Shown here piece by piece: positions 1 through 11,700 of a DNA stretch of 64,000 nucleotides; position 1 is the stretch's first letter, and every line of letters begins with the position of its first letter. The notes below the pieces were generated by a model. That model searched no databases. It worked only from the letters and a program-made list of their open reading frames with translations, and was not told the DNA's origin. Source of the DNA: Callaeas wilsoni. Taxonomy: Eukaryota > Chordata > Aves > Passeriformes > Callaeidae. The position numbers and the translations under genes were made by a program. Location: the NCBI GenBank assembly GCA_013398955.1, contig VWPU01002122.1:1-64000 (forward strand), read 5' to 3'.

Positions 1-215
1 CCCGCAGCCCTCGGGGCAGGGGCGTCGCTGCGCTGCTGGCGGAGCCCGGCGTTCGAGGGCAGCCGGGCCCCTGGCCGGTGCCACGCGTTGCATCCGGCGG
101 GCGGGGCAGGCGGCGTGCCCAGGCCTGGCAGCGGGACGGGGCTGGCGGAGAGCTCGCCGTGCCCCAGCCGCGGCGCGCACCGCGGCGGGTGATGCAAGGC
201 CGCTGCCGAAGGGCC
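1..215 (+). promoter_or_regulatory. ASCC3: CpG island, probable ASCC3 promoter and non-coding exon 1
   Basis: The first ~215 bases are very GC-rich and dense in CpG, whereas nearly all of the remaining window is AT-rich and CpG-poor. The GC content falls off sharply by about 290. This is the usual look of a vertebrate housekeeping promoter with a 5' untranslated exon, and the next gene on this strand is ASCC3, whose coding start lies 14 kb downstream. Exon 2 begins with untranslated sequence at a clear splice acceptor, so an upstream non-coding exon is required. I could not fix the donor: gt at 189-190 (followed by gatg) is one weak candidate and others exist. The island continues beyond the left edge, so the transcription start may lie outside the window. 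An open frame at 78-362 is probably chance in GC-rich DNA. Confidence 0.6.
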
Positions 216-1287
216 CGGTGCCGTGTGCTCTTCTCGTGCGCCTTGTGGGCTTTGCTTATCGGAACGGCGCTGACGGGAGTGGTTGAGTGGGAAACGTACC
301 ACTGTCGAATGTACTTTCAGTATTTACTACTGGTATTAATAAATGTAGAGAACGAGAAATGAAGAACGAAAAAAGCATGTGGTCACATAGAGTGTTTTTC
401 GAGTACTACGTGCTTCATTTTGGTTGGTAGTGGTAAACTGACAGCTTTGCTTATAAAACACATGACAGTCTTGTAGCATCCTAATGCTTGCAGTTAAGGT
501 GCTTCAGGAGTGTGTATTGTGTTGGAATTTAAATAATTCTAAAACCTATGAGTTCTGAATGTAGGTTTTGTTACTGTTTTTAAGATACTAACATTGATGT
601 AGACCCTTTAAGTCTTACAGCTTTTTAAACAATTGACTGTAAAGTAGTACTGTTGAAATGAAACCAGTAGATGTAATTTCTTCAGAGAAGAAAACTAATA
701 GTCAAGCTTAGTTACTTTCCAGAGGATAGACTTGACTTGAGTCTAGCCAATGAGTAGAAAAAACATTGGAAGTTTCAGAGACAGTGCAGCAAGGGTTGTG
801 TATGTCCACATGCTAGGTTGCAGAGCTAAATTTTTAGGAGGACGAAAACCAAACCAGCCATCAGGTCAGATGCAAACTGGCTTTCATCTAAAGATGGCAT
901 TGATTATATCAGTGAGGTGGTGAGTCTGATTAAACATGCTGCTTTTCAGCAGCTGCTGTAGTAAAATTATTTCCTTTGGATCTGACTTGCTTCTGGCCAA
1001 AGGAGAGTAAACTTGCATCATCTTGGAATTATATATGTAGATGTTTGGAGGAACTCTATTCACGTTTATATGGGAATACAGACCAACTCCCAGTTAGGGC
1101 CTTTATGAGTTGTATAAACAAACTAGTTTACATGTTAGACCTCAGTTTTCTCTAAAAGCTAGCTTGGCCTTTGGAAGAGGTTAGGTCACAACTTCCAGTG
1201 AATCAGAGAATGCAAGAAATTGTCAAACAACAATATTTTATTCTGACAGTTCTGTGTTTACAGAACTTGCTTTGAAGCTAAACCTGA

Positions 1288-1735
1288 ATCTCCTGGAGCA
1301 GGTCCAGTGGAGGGCTATGAAGATGAGTAAAGGACTGAAACATCTCTCTTACGAAGAGTGGCTGGGAGAGTTGGGCCTGTTCCACCTCAAGAAGAGAAAA
1401 GTGAGAGGAGACCTCATGAATGTGTATAACTGTCTGAAGAGAGGATGGATCAAGGCTCTGTTTGGTGGTGCCAAGCACTAGGACAAGAGGCAAAGGGGAA
1501 GCGTTTATGCACAGGAAGTTTCACCTGTACATAAGGAAGAACTTCTTCACTATGAAGGTGACTGAGCACTGGAACAAGTTGCCCTGAGAAGTTGTGGAGT
1601 CTCCCTCACTGGAGATACTCAAGAGCTGTCTGCACTGTGCCATGTACTCTGGGATGGCCCTGCTTGAGCAGAGAGGTTGAACCAGATGATCCACTGTGGT
1701 CCCTTCCAGCCTTACCCATTCTGTGATTATGTGAT
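1288..1735 (+). mobile_element. CR1 LINE, 5'-truncated 3' end
   Basis: The segment reads as the end of a CR1 second ORF followed by its 3' untranslated region. The recognisable order is a translated tract with 'hlsyeewlgelglfhlkkrkvrgd', the 'ggtgccaa..aggacaagaggcaa' segment, 'aaggaagaacttcttcact', 'tgagcactggaacaagttgccc', 'ggtcccttccagcct' and the terminal 'attctgtgatta'. CR1 is the main LINE of birds and is normally found as 5'-truncated copies like this one. The short open frame at 1254-1481 is the decayed reverse-transcriptase tail, not a host gene. Confidence 0.93.
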
Positions 1736-3127
1736 CAAGATGATTGTAATTTGGCCTCTAAAGTAGTGTCAGTCCCTTGCTTCTCAGTATCATTTACAGT
1801 TTTTTATTAAGTGTAGTGTTAGTTCTGTTTTCAGGAAGAACATTCATAGTTGAAAAATATATTTTTTACAGAGTTAAATAGCAAACTCATCCTTCATAAA
1901 AGGCTCATGTATATTTCTGCAGGTCCTGTTGACCTGCCATGCTTTCTCTGAAAAAGTTGTCCTTTATAAATACTGAACTGAGATCAGGCTGGTCCCTGTT
2001 ATTCTTGCATGGTTCATTCCTCTTCTTTTACATAGTTACAGGAGCTGCTAATGGGGTGTGGAGGTGGTTGGGGGAAGGAAAGACACATGTTGTCTTTCCC
2101 TGGGTAAAGTTTATGTGGAAGCTGTTAAAGGTGGGATTAATTCTAGCTCATACGGGCGATTTGAGTGCGGAACAGGTTTCTCCCTCCTACAAAATTTCCC
2201 TATAGAAAATTGAAGTCCTCATTACTCCAAATAACAGCTTACTGCTTTCCTGGTAAATTGTTTTATAGTAACAATTGTTGAAGTTGGTGTTAAGCACTTT
2301 CTAGCCTACACATTTTCTTAAACTGAATTACACTCTAATGTTTGAAGAGAGAGCTGAGACCAAAATCTACTCTGTAGTTCAGATAAACTTATCTAATCAA
2401 AAGCAGTTTAACAAATGACCTATAATGTGTAGCTGGAGGTTTTTTAGAAATATAATAGCTCATGTCTGAACTAAAAAGAGAAGGAAACAAGGGTAAGATG
2501 CAGAAACAGATTGAGAGACATTAGACTCCTAAATCCCAAACTGTAATCCTCAGAATCTCTGTTGTCATTTCACCCTGTAGCTCTGTTTTCGAAGAAAATG
2601 TCTAGTGTCTCTCTCCTGTAGCAGCTAGTAGGAGGTGCTTAGGTGATGTGCTGAAAAAAAGGGAAGACAAATCCTATTATAACTTCACTTTCATATTATC
2701 TTTTAGTAATCCATTATTTAAATAACTGATTATCTGCTTCTAAGCTGTTGAGTTCAGAGGCTGCCAAGGTATTTGATGTCCATTAATTCATCTAGGCATA
2801 CCTGAGCTTTTAGTCTTTTTGGCATCTTGGGCAATGAATTCCCAAATTCAATTACGTTCTACATAGGAAAGGCATTCTACTTGGTATTGTTCTCACCTTA
2901 AACTATTAAGTTTTGTCATGTACCTCCTTATTCTTACATTATGAGCAATAGTCTGTCGTGTATTTAGCCACTGTTGCTTTTTAAATACCTCATCACATCA
3001 CAGAAAGGAGCAATTTTGTGTTTATTGCAAGCACAACCCATAAGGGGATGCACAGTCAGGGCATTCTTTATGCTCATCTCTCTCTGAGGAATTTGATGGC
3101 CTGTGTTTGCACAATGCCAATGTGAGC

Positions 3128-3613
3128 ACATTCCTATACCGGATTTAGGAGTTAACTTTCATCACAGTCGAAGTGCTTGAGATTTGTGGCTAAAACAATG
3201 TTGATAGCACAGCAATGTTTTGGCTGTTTCTGGCCTGCACAGCATCAAAGCTTTGTTCTACCCTCCCTGCCCAGCAAGCAGGCGAGGGGGTGGGCAAGAG
3301 GATGTGTAGGGACACAGGTTGGACAGCAGACCCAAACTGGCCAGTGGGATGTGCTGTACTGTGTATTGTCATGCTCAGAAATAAAAACAGAGGTAGAGGA
3401 AGAAAAAGGGTGGATTTTTTGCTTCCAGGATGTCTAGTTTTTGGAGATTAATGAACTGGAGCTCGTAGCATTGGTCACCCTGTGGGATTCCGTTTCTTCC
3501 TCTAATAAACTGTATTAAACTATCTATTTCTTCTTCCTATTTTCTCGCCTCTCCCACTCTGGAGGGTGAGCAAGCAGCAGCGTGGCTGCTGGCCAAGGTC
3601 AGGCCACCCCAAC
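3128..3613 (+). mobile_element. Decayed ERVL-like LTR, sense orientation
   Basis: The order of motifs matches a common avian LTR that I know from memory: 'aatgttgatagcac' near 3198, 'gacagcagacccaaactgg' at about 3321, 'tgtcatgctcag' at about 3366, then 'aataaactg' at about 3504, followed by a pyrimidine-rich stretch and 'gggtgagcaagcagcagcg' near the 3' end. The left limit is estimated by alignment from memory and is soft, and no target-site duplication was found. The many differences from the remembered form suggest an old insertion. Open frames at 3177-3437 and 3215-3451 lie inside it and are not genes. Confidence 0.75.
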
Positions 3614-4645
3614 GCTGCACAAACACTTAAAAATGTGATTGAAGGAAGCAATATCAGCACCCTGTGGTTCTGTGGTAGTCGTGCTCACTGAATTAACCAG
3701 TGGTGTGAAAGATCCCTATGCTGGGTGTTTCTTGAGCTTATTCTAGATACAGATACTCCTCTTGACGTTGTACACAACTGTGTATAGTTCAATGAAAATC
3801 CATTAGACTGGAGTGAAGCTGAGAAAGAGTTAGGCTTCAGTAGCAATGTGGACTGTTTGAGTATTGCAGAAAGGGCTGTTGGTGTTTTCTCACTACATAA
3901 ACACGTGGTCTAGTTTGGTGGCCGACCTGTTGCTGAGCACAGCTCTAAGATGCGAAATGAAACTCGTGTTCTTTTTCTGTCTTGTTAAATCTAGTGGGTG
4001 CTAGAGAAAAATAAGTTTAAAAGGAAGGTGGAGAATGCTTTACCTAGTTGATATTTTAGGGATAGAAAAGTTGCTGGCTCTCCCCTTTCATTGTATGCAG
4101 AACTTTTGGGTATAAATTATATACTTCCCTAGATTTTACCATCATTTGTTCTAAAGCATGTTTACTCTGAGCCATCTGTTACTCTTGCTTGCCCAAAGGC
4201 ACACTGGATGTTTGGCCTAAAAAATAGACTGAATCTGATATTACCAGCCTGAATCTTAAACATAAATAGGCCTTACAGTAAAAATAGATGATTGTGGAAT
4301 GATAGGTTGGTGATTGAAGCATTTGTCAGGTGAATTGTGCAGCAAATTTCAATTTTCCAGTTGTAAACTGGCTTCTGAGAGGTTGTGAGAATAAGTAGAT
4401 GACTTTGTACAGTTGTGACTTATTTGCCTGCATTCAAATATTTTGTAAACCAGCCAGCCATTTAAACAACCACTCCTTTCTTTGAAACTGATGAGTACTG
4501 CTGAACTGTGTCACTTAGTGAGTTTCTATTTGGAAACTGGATTCTGGTGAATTTGTTCAAGAAACAGGAAGACGTTAGTCTTAGCTGCTGCTCTAAGGGG
4601 GAACAGGTGCTCAAAAAATGAGTAGACGTGGCACTTCATGATACG

Positions 4646-4732
4646 GTTTAGTGAGCATGGTGGTATTTGGTCGAAGGTTGGACTTGATGATCCTGGAGGT
4701 ATTTCCAACCTTAATGATTCCATTATTCTAAT
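4646..4732 (+). mobile_element. Short CR1 3'-end remnant
   Basis: The stretch 'ggttggacttgatgatcctgg..ggtatttccaacctt..aatgattc' is the last ~85 bases of a CR1 element in sense orientation. It matches the 3' untranslated ends of the longer CR1 copies in this window (compare 1680-1735 and 62290-62336). Only the terminal part is present, as expected for a severely 5'-truncated insertion. Confidence 0.75.
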
Positions 4733-4816
4733 GTGGCCTCTCCTTGAAAGATGAGAGAAGAGTAAAGATGATCTCTGAAAGTCCTCTGTTCCATTTCTTA
4801 TAAGAAATTTATTATT

Positions 4817-5035
4817 TGTGGTGAGTTGACCCCAGCCAGCAGCCAAATGTCCCTCCAGCCTCTCACTCACTCCCTTCAGCTGTGAAACGGGGTGAAAATA
4901 GCAGACATTTAACAGTTGCTTTGGAAGACAAACCCCATAAGCTGGATGTGTGTCCTTGTTCCCCACACCCCTTGCTCCTCCTTTCCCAGAGTTTTTACTG
5001 CTGAGCATAACATCATATGGTGCACACCTATGTTG
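4817..5035 (-). mobile_element. ERVL-like LTR fragment, antisense
   Basis: Read on the minus strand, this carries the same landmarks as the LTR at 3128-3613: the 'gtgcaccatatgatgttatgctcag' segment around 5003-5025, a 'agtgagtgagagg' segment around 4858-4873, and a 3' end complementary to 'tgtggtgagttgacccc' at 4817. The middle is shortened, and the U3 start is missing beyond about 5035. A 176-codon open frame on the minus strand (4526-5056) crosses it but reads as LTR plus unrelated flank, so it is not a gene. Confidence 0.7.
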
Positions 5036-6083
5036 CTTCCAAAACATGAATATCAATAAAATGCTTGGTTATATAATTTTCCTGTTAGGGTAGTATTTTT
5101 GTTTCTGGGGGACTTTAAAAGTTGATTCTATAAATCAGAACAGGCAGCCCATGTGCCATGCTAAACACTCATAATAATTGTGCAAAGGCTTTTAACTGTT
5201 CAATAGGAGAATCTTGTGTAATATGTATGTATGTATTAGCTTACTGGACAATTTTCTAAAATATGTTTTAAGAAATTTTACATACATTCTAGCAGAATAT
5301 GACTACAATTCGAGAAATGCAACCATTTTAAAAAAATGTACAGCTGGAAAAATCCTGTTTTAGCCTCCTCAGATCACTAGAGACGTAATGGGGCTATTTT
5401 CCTTTTTATTATATCAGCCAAGAATAATACTGTGCCTCAATTTATGTTCCCCCCATTTTCTTATGTAGTAGACATGTTTGCAAGCTCTGAAAAGATGGTT
5501 TGGGATTTCTTCACTGTAGGAAATTGTACAGGTGTCTTTCTCAAATTATCTTCTTGCATGCAAGGCCAGCATTATAGACAGCCCAGGAAGGGTAGGCAGC
5601 AGTCTCTGCTTTTGATTCTAATTCGCACTTGTAACATTGCAGCACTACCCTTCAGTACTACCCTTTTTTTTAAAAGTTCTATTTCTAAACTGCAGTAATA
5701 ATAAATTATCAATTAGAAAGCTGTTATTTGCTGGTCATCAAATAGCTGATGTGCTGTTTGAAGTGCCTGTGTGGCATGTGAGCTCTGAAGAGAAGACAAG
5801 GGATTCTGTCTTTAATAATATTACTTTATGGAACCATGTGTCTATCCAATAGTTGAGTGTTGCTTAAATGTATTTTTAATTAACTTTTTTTTCTTTTTCT
5901 TTGTAGAAGTGCCTCTGCCTTGAAGTAGGCATGTTTTCAGGCTGTAGGGGTATACTTATAATGCAAGGTAGACCTTGAATTAATCTTTTTTCATAAATTT
6001 TTAGGCTGAAATTTTGGCTTTTTTCACCCCTATATCCTACCGATGTTAATATTTAAACTGTTAAAGCTATTTAAGTGGACAGT

Positions 6084-6431
6084 TATGGGAGGCCAGCTGG
6101 GAAGCCGAGCAGAAAGTACTGCAGAACTGGCTAGGAACATGGACATCCTGACTTTGGTAGACATAAAACCATGGGATCATAATTCTGAGGTATGAAGAAG
6201 AAAATACGGCTTTTGTTTAAGGGGAAATCAAGCAAGACTGCAGGTTTGCAATGTTGCTAAGAGAACATAAATATTGTGGGTGTTGCTAAGGGAATAAAAA
6301 TTGCTAGCTTGGGATAGCAAGGTATATAAACTATGCTGTAGAATCAATAAATTGGCTTTTGCTTGCATCAAGCAGTGCCCCGTCTCTCAATCGCCGTCAG
6401 ACAGCGCTCTGGTTTGGGACAGCTTATAACA
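6084..6431 (+). mobile_element. Solo ERVK/alpharetrovirus-like LTR with 6-bp target duplication
   Basis: A 348-bp element is flanked by the perfect 6-bp direct repeat gacagt (6078-6083 and 6432-6437), the duplication size typical of alpha- and betaretroviral integration. The 3' end is canonical (..aaca), while the 5' end reads tatggg where tgtggg-like sequence would be expected, so the second base appears mutated. TATATAAA at 6323-6330 is followed only 15 bases later by AATAAA at 6346-6351. This close spacing is typical of alpharetrovirus-type LTRs, with a short R region and then a U5 containing 'ccccgtctctcaatcgccg'. No internal retroviral sequence adjoins it, so this is a recombined solo LTR. 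Confidence 0.88.
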
Positions 6432-6450
6432 GACAGTGTGTCTGTTATAA
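6424..6450. repeat. Perfect 12-bp inverted repeat across an LTR junction
   Basis: The arms ttataacagaca (6424-6435) and tgtctgttataa (6439-6450) are perfect reverse complements separated by 3 bases. The left arm is the last 8 bases of the solo LTR plus 4 bases of its target duplication, and the right arm lies in flanking host DNA. The structure therefore came into being with the insertion. It could form a short hairpin in RNA or single-stranded DNA, but no function is implied. Confidence 0.9.
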
Positions 6451-8760
6451 CCTTGGGTTTCATTACAACTCTCTTTGTAGGGGAGGAGGTAGTATTGCCT
6501 CCAGGCAGTAGGAGGAAGTTCTGAAGGGGAAGGCATCCCCAAAAGGCTGGCATGATTTGGACTGAAAAGCTGGTCTTGATAGGTTGATTTTTGCGACTCT
6601 CTATGCATCTTCACTACACTTCAATATTTGACCACGTTAGGTCAGTGAGCTCTCTTACGAATGTGCCTCTGTTTGCTTTTCTGATACAAAATACAAAGTT
6701 GTCACTTTTTAACCACTAAGCTGGACTGAACCTTTGGTGTGCTGTGACAAGGATACAAGAATAAAAGGACTGCTAGACCATGAGTTGTTCATTCATATGG
6801 ACATAGCTTTGGAAAAGTTTTTATATATGCTGACAGAGGCTTTTAGGAGGAGTGTTAGAAAGACTGAGGGGTAGTGTAGTGTATTCAGAATCAAAACACT
6901 TTTTAGAAGAATTATGGATAAAATACACAGCTTTCAGGTCCCAGTTGCTGTGTATTATTGGAAAGCTAGTAACTAGAGAGTTTTCTGCAAACGCTGTCAT
7001 GACTTTCTTACTCCTTCTCTCCTCAAAAATTATGACAGGTATCAAACAACATACTGAATGGTAGACAAATCATAAAGGAAATCTGTTAGAAAATACTACA
7101 AACATTATATAAAAATTAAATTAATGCAATACATCCAAATATTGCTAAATATAGCAAACACTTGAAATTGCACAATGCACTTGCATTATTTTAATTAAAT
7201 TACTGCTTTTATGTGGACAATGATATCTGGTTCTTATTTTATGTAATGAGTCACTTTCTAAGTATTTCAATATTATTTACTGCAACCATTGGTTAAAATT
7301 CTGACTAAAAAGCTACTGGAAATAGGATGACTTTATTTATAACTGACAGTTTGGGAAACTTTTCGTTTAGTGATAGCCAGAGTTGGCCAGAAACTGTGTT
7401 TCTTTTGAAGGCCGTTTCCATACTTCTAATACATGACAATTAAATTAATTTTCTTGTCTATTACTAGAAGGGCTGTAGAATCTACAACTTCTTTTTTAAC
7501 TGGTCTAAAATTCAGCGTATTTCTGTTCTGAAAAATAATTCTGTAGTTTAGGTACTTGCAGGTTTTCTGTTTCAGATTGCCAGCATTACCATTATTATTA
7601 CCAGTTTTATTGATAAAATTGCTTAACACAAAAAAAATATAGTATTTTCTCTAAGTGAGAAATCGTACTTCAGTGCTTTTGTAGAATAATTGTTCCGTAA
7701 GATTAAATGTGAATCTTGGCATAAGTTGCACTGTGGTCACACAGCTCCTGTGCATTGTCTGCAAGATGCAATGATTTTATTATCCATAATTAATTACTAA
7801 AGAAATCCTCGAGAAGGAATCTCAGTGTTTGGCAAGACAGTTACTTCAGAACTGACATCCTGTCTTTGCAGGTAATATGAACATTACTAATGACTTTGCT
7901 GTAAAGAAAGTTAATGATTTAGTGGTTAATAAGAAGTAAGACAGCAATCCTACTCGTACCACCTCTCAGTTTTGATTTGAGTAATAATGTACAGGCAGAG
8001 TCTTAAGGATTAGTGTACTTGGCTTAGTCTTAATTTATTGCATTTGAGATCCTTTGTAAATGCTAAAATAGATTATGTTTTTCTCAAAAGGGATGTTTAG
8101 TGTTTCCTTCAAAAACATTTGAGAGAATGCTCCAGATACAAAATGATCCAGTTCCCACCTTGAGGCTTATTGAAACCCTATTTTGAAGGAAATCAGCATT
8201 AATTATGAAGGATAATTATGGTGTCGAGTGGCTAATAAGCATCCAGTTATTTAGAACTGGGGATAATACAGTATTTGAGGCATTTGTTTAGTTGTCTATA
8301 AATATGGTAAGTGATTTGGGTGCTTGAACACATCCCTGTGAGGCTTAAAAACCTCACAGAATTACACCTTGTAATGGCCAGTAATTCACACGAGGGGCTT
8401 TATCCTTCTTTGTGCTTGCTGTTCACTACAGGAACGTGTTACAGAGACTTTTTTTTACTACTATCTGAACAAGTTCTCCAGCATGCTCTTAGCCCAGCAG
8501 TTATGCAGTTGTGTATTATACATGTATTATTATAGCACTTATATTTGCTGAAGTGCATCCCACATCCTCTCAGCCATCCTCAGTGAGATGCAATGTGTGT
8601 TACTTAGCTGTCATTAGCTCAAAGTTTTTTCTTTCTGTCACTTACCTATTGTTTTTCATCCTCTCTTTCCTTCCTTTGAACATGTACATCCCTATTTGCC
8701 TTCCATACATCTCTTCCTGTGGTGACAAGCCTTTCTGGAACGGAGTAAGATGAACCCCCT

Positions 8761-8778
8761 GAGGTTGTTTTCAACCTC
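8761..8778. repeat. Small inverted repeat (7-bp stem, TTTT loop)
   Basis: gaggttg and caacctc are perfectly complementary around a tttt loop. It lies in intron 1 with no other recognisable element around it. It is of a size that arises by chance in a window this long, so it is listed only for completeness. Confidence 0.4.
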
Positions 8779-11700
8779 TGTTGATGGCACGGTGTGTAAC
8801 AGAGGCACAGAGCACCCCCTATTAAACTTAAAGCAAAACTAAACAAGTGACACCTCCACCATCCACATCTTGTATTTGTGGCTTATGCCTGGTGTTTAAA
8901 TGAACATACATGTTATATATGTTGGAAGTTGGAAATTTACTTACAGTACATCTGCACATGTAAGGCAAGTCTTGAAGTTTCTGTTGCTTGGGATACAGTT
9001 TGTCTCTCACTGCAGGGAACTTCAAAGTTAAGACGATGAGGTGTAAAAATACAGACTTTTTTCAGTTTAACAACTGAATTACATTTTATGTTCTTGGAAA
9101 AGGAAAATGAGTTATTCTGAAAAAAGGGTTGTTTTGATTTTTTTTTTTCCCTTTTTAACACCAGCAATCCTTAGTAACTATCTCGAAGTACATCTAAAAT
9201 AAACACATTATTGAGCCAAGCCACGTTTGGCGTCATCCCAGAACAGTATCGGGCATAATCACAGGAAATGCTTCTCCAGCTGATGCAAGCAGGCACAGTG
9301 TTAGGCAGCTGGTGTTTAATCCCATGTGCATGGCTAAGATTATGAAAAAATGTGGAAAGGGTTAATACTCTATTGAATGAATGACTTGTAATTCCATTAT
9401 TTGATTTTCTAGTGTTTTTTGTTTGTTTAGTGACTTATGTAATTAAGATACTGAAATTGTCTCTTACATGAACGATGGCACACAGAGGCACTGTTAGGCC
9501 TCCTTGTTATGCTGAAGCACTTGTTTGAATTTCGGTATTCGCTGAGGTGAATACTGTGTGTCAGGAAGCCACTGTTTCTTCCTGAGCACATATTCCTTAA
9601 TCTTGCTGTCGCCCTTTCAAAGACTGACCCTGTCTTGACTGGAGATCAGCAATATTTGACACAGACAACTTGAGAGAATTCCAGGGTGATGTCTGGGCCT
9701 TTTGTAGAAAGTGAGATGTCTGAAAGCATACAGCTGTTACTACATCGTGCAGCACTGTTTGTAAAGGTGCAAAATACGAAGTTGGAAAATACTGTTGTTC
9801 TAGTGTCATGCTTTCTCCTGCTATTTCTGATTAATGTCCCAGACATCATGAAACCACTATTATCCCTGCCTAACAACTTTGATGTTAGGTGTGTATTTGT
9901 ACTGTTGGCTACGAACATGCTTGGATAAGAAATTTAATTGAATCTAATAAAAATGTTCTGAGGGGTGCAAAATAGCTTTTTTATGTAATGGTTTCATTTT
10001 TTTTTTAAAGTGTTTTCTTTAAAATATTTTTCATTTGATGTGTATGATGTAGAAAGGGTATATACCAAGTAGAATGTGTTGTTTGGGTTTTTTAAAATAT
10101 TGAGTCTTGTAAATAAAATATCAAGTTTACCTTTGTGTTAATGAAGCTGCTGAAGTTAATTGTAGCCATTTTTAAATGTGTTCGTATCAGGAAAATGTAA
10201 TGTTTGGGGATTTATTTTTAGTCTTCTTACACAGTAGTGTAAAGTAAAATATTCTGTGTGTTGATAAATTTAAAATGTCTTAATGCATCCACTGGTCTCA
10301 CTGTTTGATTTATATATATTTAAAATGTAAAAAAAGTTACTGCACTGTCCCTTTAGTTTTTATATAGCCGTGTGGGTGGGATATCTTTTGCCCTTTTAGT
10401 TTCTTTTTCATTTGAAATGTTTCCACTTTCTCAAGTGAAAGAGAAAATGCCATTTGAAATACTTTGTGGTCAGTAGCAACCTGCTATTCACTGCCGATGT
10501 CTAAATCCTCTTTTTCTTCATAATGCTCTTTGATTAGATTAGTTACTAGCAATAACTTCTTTAGGTTTTATAAATTGCAAGTTTACGTAGACAGCAAGAA
10601 ACTTGTTAATAGTTGGAAGAATTATAGGTAATATAGGCAAAATCTGGGGACATGGCTAAATAGTCCTTAAATACTTTAAGCAAAATCACTACTGTGAAGT
10701 TTTAAGGGACAAATAAAAAGTAAAATATTATAGACTACAGAAGCTGGTACTTTAGGATAGTGTAACTGTGGATTTTACCTGCGATTTTTAGCTGTGTTAA
10801 TGCTATGTTATTCCATCCTTTGTAAAGAAAGAAAGATTTCTTTTGAACTTGAACATTGACATACCAGATCTGAGCATTCACCTTCTGTTAGCCCTACTGG
10901 GCAGCTGGCTTGATCTGTTAGAGAGCATAGGAATTCAGTAAATTTCAAAAGGATGTGTCTTTTGCAGTAATCTCTGTAATATTTCAGCGAAGAAGAGAAA
11001 GAAACGGTTCTGTTATTTGCTTGTATTAGAAACATAGGAAGGGCAGGAGTTGGAGGAAAACTTAAGTAGCTGGTGAAAATATGAGGTGGAAAACTTCTCT
11101 AGTAATTTTTCTTACCTTCGTGGTATTACTAGAAATTTTTCTTACGTTTCCCTTTAATGAATAAAAACCTGCTGAGATTATGATTCAAGTTTACTTTCAA
11201 ACAATAAACTTTGAATTGTTTTTTACCTGAACTCTGAGTATACTCTGTCTTTATGTTTTACTTTATCCTATAAAAGGTTTCAATGTTAAAATCACACTTG
11301 TTTTTAAAAGAAGTGAAATAGACTTTAAAAGTTACTTTTTCTCATCTTCGCAAAGCTTTAGAAGGGTGGGAATTTCTCTTTCTGATTTACAAACAGGCTT
11401 GGTGGAAAGTTAAGTGTTTTGTAAAAGAGGCAGGAAATCTGAGATAGTTCCAGGAATCATTAGTAGAATGCACCCAAAATGTCCTTGAGTGATTGAAAGT
11501 GGGGGAGGAGAAGAATTATTTTTACCATGTAAAGTCGCACTGATGTGAAGGTTAAATTCCCCTTCCATTTGTCCTACGAAAATCATATAAGATGGTACCT
11601 TTCTCTTACTTTTCTTTATGGGGAATGGGCAGAAGGATGGCAAAAGTTCATCTTCTCTATGTGGGCCCTGGTAAAGAGGATTTAATTGCCACTGCCTTTT

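Noticed and set aside
78..362. 94-codon open frame at the start of the window
   Set aside because: It lies in a CpG island where stop codons are rare. No protein family is recognisable, and its 3' half runs into AT-rich intron.
4526..5056. 176-codon minus-strand frame, the second longest in the window
   Set aside because: It crosses a CR1 remnant and an antisense LTR fragment, and its sequence changes character at those borders, so it is a chance frame.
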